Positions 60,250-64,000 of a stretch of 64,000 nt of DNA are shown one piece after another. Under the pieces are notes generated by a model. The model searched no databases. It saw nothing but the letters and a program-made list of their open reading frames with translations, and was not told the origin of the DNA. Both the position numbers and the translations under genes were made by a program. How positions within the stretch are numbered: the first letter of the stretch is position 1; every line of letters begins with the position of its first letter. The DNA comes from Shewanella phaeophyticola (GTDB lineage Bacteria; Pseudomonadota; Gammaproteobacteria; Enterobacterales; Shewanellaceae): contig NZ_JAODOQ010000001.1 in the NCBI RefSeq assembly GCF_025398315.1, positions 2,728,001 to 2,792,000 of the forward strand, given 5' to 3'.

Positions 60250-60687
60250 CTATTCTCCTGCTAAAAACGACTCTGCCGAATTGACTAAAAAACGCCCTTC
60301 TAATGCGCGTCTACCGAGCAACATTCTAAATTTCATGTGGTCTCGATTAGTTAACGTCAGCTCAATATCAAATTGTTGTTCACCGATAATAATCGGCGTT
60401 TTTATCACGTAGCGGTTAGTCACATGGCCACCAGAGTCACTGACGGCTCGGCGATCAAATATTGGGAATTCGCACACTACTTCTCGAGTTGAATCTTGCT
60501 CCGGATGAAGCCAAACTCGAACCCATTTTTGTTTTTCTTTTTGAAAAGGTTTTATTTTAAACGCATGTAAACAGGATGTTTTTGCGCCGGTATCCACTTT
60601 AATTTTGACTCTTTCATTGTCAATTTCAGGAAAAGTGCCCCATTCTCGCCAACCCACAATACCGAGGGAGTGTTCAGTCATGGTCAA
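60250..60687 (-). CDS. RimK-linked ATP-dependent zinc protease-like protein (PF05618 type)
   Basis: A 145-residue protein with [11 protein letters not shown] and the retropepsin-like [12 protein letters not shown], then [13 protein letters not shown] and LLGRRALEG. This is the small RimB-type protein that accompanies rimK and is proposed to process poly-Glu on S6 or be an aspartic-type protease. It lies four bases upstream of rimK in the same operon. It heads the transcript. Confidence 0.85.
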   Translation of the reverse strand: MTMTEHSLGIVGWREWGTFPEIDNERVKIKVDTGAKTSCLHAFKIKPFQKEKQKWVRVWLHPEQDSTREVVCEFPIFDRRAVSDSGGHVTNRYVIKTPIIIGEQQFDIELTLTNRDHMKFRMLLGRRALEGRFLVNSAESFLAGE

Positions 60688-61234
60688 TCCTTTCTTGTAG
60701 AGGAATTCTCATTCCAGAGTGTAATCTATCAATATAATCTATGTACGATTATCTACTGTTATATCGTTAATCTGTGACTTAATTGTCATCATTGTGACTC
60801 TGTTCAATATATTCTGGCACACAATCGCGCTCAGTAATTACACTAACATGTTAATCCATCACAAGATGATAGGTGTCAGTGAGTAACGTTACATATGAGA
60901 ATATATGGAAATAAAAAGTCACAAGAGAAGGGATAAAACAACCTTTAAGATAATTTTACCATTAATGTTTTATTTATATCAAACTAACATTTAATGAATG
61001 TAGAAAATAAATCAAAAACTCAGTAAGTTACAAGCACAGCAAGCAAGACAAAAAACCATCAAAAATACACATTAACTTTTGATATTTGAGGTATAAAACT
61101 CAATTAAAAATAAAAAAGACTAAATATCACCCACTTTTAAAACCGGCTAATTAGTAACGCCAGTTTCACTCATTAATGAGATTGATTATGATGTGGCATC
61201 ATTCAATATCTCATTCATTTCAAAAGGTATGCTC
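60688..61234. other. intergenic between divergent rimK operon and DUF2461 gene
   Basis: 547 AT-rich bases with promoters expected for both sides; no gene or RNA recognised. A long A/T stretch covers 60960-61130. Confidence 0.4.
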
Positions 61235-61906
61235 ATGTTTAGCCAGCAAAGCTTTGATTTTTTAACTCTTCTTACCGCTAATAATGACCGAGAATGGTTT
61301 AAGGCCAATCAATCGCAATATGAAGACCGCGTACGCACCCCTGCACTGAATTTTATTGAAGCCATGCAAGATCCCATTTTAGCTCTGTCGCCTCGTTTTA
61401 CCGCAATACCTAAAAAAGTCGGTGGCAGTTTAATGCGCCCACAACGTGATAGCCGCTTTAGTAAAGATAAAACACCTTACAAAACCAATGTCGGCATTCA
61501 ATTTAGGCATTTTCAAGCAAAAGATGTTCATGCGCCGGGCTTTTATGTGCATGTCGCCAATGATGAATGTTTTATTGCTGCCGGTATTTGGCATCCAGAA
61601 TCTCAAGCCTTAAATGCCATTAGACACTGCATTGATGAAAACCCAAACGGCTACAAAAAAGCCCTCGCAACATTAAAGCAAGCTGGTTTTGAATTAACAG
61701 GCGACAGTTTGATTAGACCGCCACGGGGATTTGACAGCCAACACCCATTAATTGATGAGCTTAAACGTAAAGATTTTATCGCCATTAAACCCGTCACTAA
61801 AGCACAAGTGTGCAGTGACGACTTTGTCGAATTTTGCAGTAAAGAATTTGAGCAAACACGTTCATTAATGGCTTACTTGTGCTTTGCGTTGTCGTTAGAC
61901 TTTTAA
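61235..61906 (+). CDS. DUF2461 family protein
   Basis: A 223-residue soluble protein. Family signs are NNDREWFKANQSQYED, SLMRPQRDSRFSKDKTPYKT and AGIWHPES. The ATG at 61235 gives MFSQQSFDFL, the usual N-terminus; the upstream ATGs at 61193 and 61229 are in frame but less likely. Function unknown; the family is widespread in bacteria and fungi. Confidence 0.88.
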   Translation: MFSQQSFDFLTLLTANNDREWFKANQSQYEDRVRTPALNFIEAMQDPILALSPRFTAIPKKVGGSLMRPQRDSRFSKDKTPYKTNVGIQFRHFQAKDVHAPGFYVHVANDECFIAAGIWHPESQALNAIRHCIDENPNGYKKALATLKQAGFELTGDSLIRPPRGFDSQHPLIDELKRKDFIAIKPVTKAQVCSDDFVEFCSKEFEQTRSLMAYLCFALSLDF

Positions 61907-62090
61907 CTCAGACAACATTGAACCTATAACAATGAGCAGGCCTGAGTGCCGGTTCATTTTTATGGTTGTTTTAGCAACGCTAACTAACTCCGTTGTCTAT
62001 GCTGTTTTCACCTCAAGACATGGTAAACTAACGCCATATTGCATTAAGTTGCACCTACACCTTTGCTATTTTGCCACATCAGGTTATTTC

Positions 62091-63452
62091 ATGAGTCAAA
62101 CACATTCTGCTAAATCCTTTCAATCAGTATTTAATGACAGCGTTGTTATTGATGCCAGTACACCCGCGCAAAAGCGTGCGCTGAGTTATGCCACCACCAT
62201 CGAAATGTTGTTTAACCAAGTTATGAACAGCAAAATGCCTGCCGATAGAATTATTAGTCAATATTTTCGTGAGCACAAAAAGCATGGTTCAAAAGACAGA
62301 CGTGTGATCCGCGAGAGTTTATTTGGTTTGTTCCGTTGGTGGGGCTGGTTAAGTCAATTACAGAGTGAGCAGCCACACGTAACCTGGTTTAGACAGTTAA
62401 GTGCTTGTGCAGCTCTTGAGCAACATGCATGGCAAGATATCACTCAAGCATGGAACACCTTAGCCGCATGGCCAACAACAGAAGCGCATCCAACAGCCTG
62501 CGACAATATCAATGACAAACTCAGGATGTTTATGTCGTTATCTGGACTAACAGCTTGTCAAATCAGCGATTTATTACCCAGCTGGTTTTGGCAAACCTGC
62601 CCAGTTGCACCAGTAGATCAGTTAGCGGTAGTGGAAGCGATGACTAGTCGCCCGCCAATTTGGGCGAGAGTACAGAACATAAAAGCGTCACCTGCCATAG
62701 CGCAACTGAATAAAGCCGGCGTGGACGCCATTGCCAGTCAATACTTTGCAGATGCCATTAGCCTGGGTCATAAAAGCATTAACCTCAATGAGATTGACAC
62801 CTACAAGCAAGGACATCTTGAAATCCAGGATTTAGCCTCACAAGTCATTGGCCAAATCTGTCAACCAGATGCCGATCAAATCTGGTGGGATGCATGTAGC
62901 GGCGCGGGTGGCAAAACCTTACAGCTACGCTCGTTGATGTTACAACAAGATCCCCAAAGCCCTGGCACGATTACCGCGTCTGACATACGCAACAAGCCAT
63001 TAGAAGAGCTCAAAAAACGAGCTAAACGCGCCAACTTTAACAACATTATTGTTGCCCCGTGGAAATCAGATGCTTTACCGGTTAATGCGGGTGCATTTGA
63101 CGGCGTGTTGGTTGATGCACCTTGCAGTTGTACAGGAATCTGGCGACGAAACCCAGATATGCGCTGGTTAGATGATGCAAGCGCGGTGACCGACAAGCCA
63201 GAACTGCAATTCGATATTTTAATCCGCAGTGCTGCTGCGGTGAAATCAGGTGGGCAATTAGTGTATGCAACGTGTTCATTGTCACCAAGTGAAAACGAAC
63301 ACCTTGTTGAGGCATTTTTAGCGCAAACCAATGAATTCGAATTAGTGCCTGTGATCCACCCATTTACAGGTGAATCATGCAGCATGCTTACCATTTGGCC
63401 GCAAGTTGCAGACAGTGATGGTATGTTTGTCGCTAAAATGCGCCGAAAATAA
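62091..63452 (+). CDS. RsmB/NOP-type RNA cytosine-C5 methyltransferase
   Basis: 453 residues from the ATG at 62091; upstream in-frame codons to 61932 do not look like the family. The catalytic domain has WWDACSGAGGKTLQL (SAM motif I), VDAPCSCTGIWRRNPD (motif IV) and YATCSLSPSENEHL (motif VI with catalytic Cys). The N-terminal helical part may bind RNA. Substrate, likely rRNA, is inferred from the family. A terminator follows. Confidence 0.9.
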   Translation: MSQTHSAKSFQSVFNDSVVIDASTPAQKRALSYATTIEMLFNQVMNSKMPADRIISQYFREHKKHGSKDRRVIRESLFGLFRWWGWLSQLQSEQPHVTWFRQLSACAALEQHAWQDITQAWNTLAAWPTTEAHPTACDNINDKLRMFMSLSGLTACQISDLLPSWFWQTCPVAPVDQLAVVEAMTSRPPIWARVQNIKASPAIAQLNKAGVDAIASQYFADAISLGHKSINLNEIDTYKQGHLEIQDLASQVIGQICQPDADQIWWDACSGAGGKTLQLRSLMLQQDPQSPGTITASDIRNKPLEELKKRAKRANFNNIIVAPWKSDALPVNAGAFDGVLVDAPCSCTGIWRRNPDMRWLDDASAVTDKPELQFDILIRSAAAVKSGGQLVYATCSLSPSENEHLVEAFLAQTNEFELVPVIHPFTGESCSMLTIWPQVADSDGMFVAKMRRK

Positions 63453-63510
63453 AATCTAATTCATTCAAAATCTTATGAATCAGTACAACTATTACTGCTT
63501 AATCATAAGC

Positions 63511-63540
63511 AAAAACGCCATCTAATTAGATGGCGTTTTT
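63511..63540. terminator. bidirectional terminator
   Basis: A perfect 15-bp palindrome AAAAACGCCATCTAA / TTAGATGGCGTTTTT between two convergent genes. Confidence 0.92.
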
Positions 63541-63565
63541 TTGTTTAAATCGTTGTAATGATTCA

Positions 63566-63970
63566 TTACTTTCGATGCAATCTTAAAATTAATTCAGCTT
63601 CGGCTTTAGGTAATTCGCACTCTTGCATTAACTCTTCAACCCCAGCCCCTAAGCCCACCATTTTAACGGCACGAGAATACAGTTTAGCTTGTGGGTCTTG
63701 TTGGCTGGCTTCTTCAAGCATATCTGACTGTTGGGAGAGCTTCTTTTCAATCTCAACAACTCGGCGGCCAACGCCAATGGTGCCGCTGCGCAGTTCATGC
63801 AATTCACGCTTTACAGCTTCACGCTGACGATCGCTTTCTTTAACTAATACCGTTAACGCATCGACTTTAATTTTCAGTTTGCGGGATTGTTTTTGTAAAT
63901 AAAGCACATAGCCAAGACAAGCAACAACGCCAACTAAAGCTGCAATTAAAAATTCATCACCCATTAACAT
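63566..63970 (-). CDS. DUF2802 membrane protein
   Basis: A 134-residue protein with one N-terminal membrane segment (FLIAALVGVVACLGYVLYL), a long coiled-coil (about 30-90) and a helical C-terminal motif (YSRAVKMVGLGAGVEELMQE) ending AEAELILRLHRK. This matches DUF2802, usually found at the end of flagellar/chemotaxis operons next to cheW, which would lie just beyond the window. Role unknown. Confidence 0.85.
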   Translation of the reverse strand: MLMGDEFLIAALVGVVACLGYVLYLQKQSRKLKIKVDALTVLVKESDRQREAVKRELHELRSGTIGVGRRVVEIEKKLSQQSDMLEEASQQDPQAKLYSRAVKMVGLGAGVEELMQECELPKAEAELILRLHRK

Positions 63971-64000
63971 ACCTTTATTGCGCTACCGGCTAAGCAAAAG

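Overview
The window looks like marine gammaproteobacterial chromosome, almost certainly Shewanella or a close relative. The main evidence is a complete pfaR-pfaA-pfaB-pfaC-pfaD polyunsaturated fatty acid synthase cluster, together with Shewanella-type RAYT elements, an IS91 element paired with a tyrosine recombinase, a DUF4266/DUF3570 locus and a rimK operon. This is read by eye from sequence; no database was searched.

Layout: (1) 1-1892, the end of a MacB-type ABC exporter. (2) 1893-12829, a mosaic of mobile DNA. It holds integron gene cassettes with attC sites but no integron integrase (a CALIN-type array read on the minus strand), two full REP-associated Y1 transposase (RAYT) elements plus two small non-autonomous relatives sharing CCACCC/GGGTGG ends, a decayed IS110/IS1111-type element inserted in the end of one RAYT element, the 3' end of a group II intron sitting on an attC core, an IS91-type unit, and scraps of IS1182-like, Rhs-like and DUF1501 genes. 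(3) 12830-34445, a large divergent envelope locus. Minus-strand genes encode haem-c/DUF1588-like, haem-c/LamG and DUF1501-like exported proteins. A plus-strand run of 14 genes encodes an HzsA-like haem lipoprotein, outer-membrane barrels, a TlpA thioredoxin, DUF4266 and DUF3570 proteins, TPR proteins and an ExbB-ExbD-ExbD-TonB-like energy module. (4) 34531-37973, a YHYH protein, a His-rich periplasmic protein, a diguanylate cyclase and a methyltransferase. (5) 38438-57286, the pfa cluster and a small zinc-ribbon-like gene. (6) 57356-63970, housekeeping: FAH-family hydrolase, AspA/AstE-like protein, RimK, RimK-linked protease-like protein, DUF2461, an RsmB-type methyltransferase and DUF2802.

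The pfa genes should make EPA- or DHA-type fatty acids iteratively: PfaA (KS-MAT-six ACPs-KR-DH-like), PfaB (AT), PfaC (KS-CLF-DH-DH) and PfaD (enoyl reductase). PfaR is their activator. The phosphopantetheinyl transferase PfaE is not in the window.

An important caveat: about 20 single- or two-base frame breaks interrupt otherwise well conserved genes, 12 of them in pfaABCD. Several are one base short in a CCC or GGG run. This pattern suggests sequencing or assembly error more than gene death, so those genes are annotated across the breaks and each break is noted.
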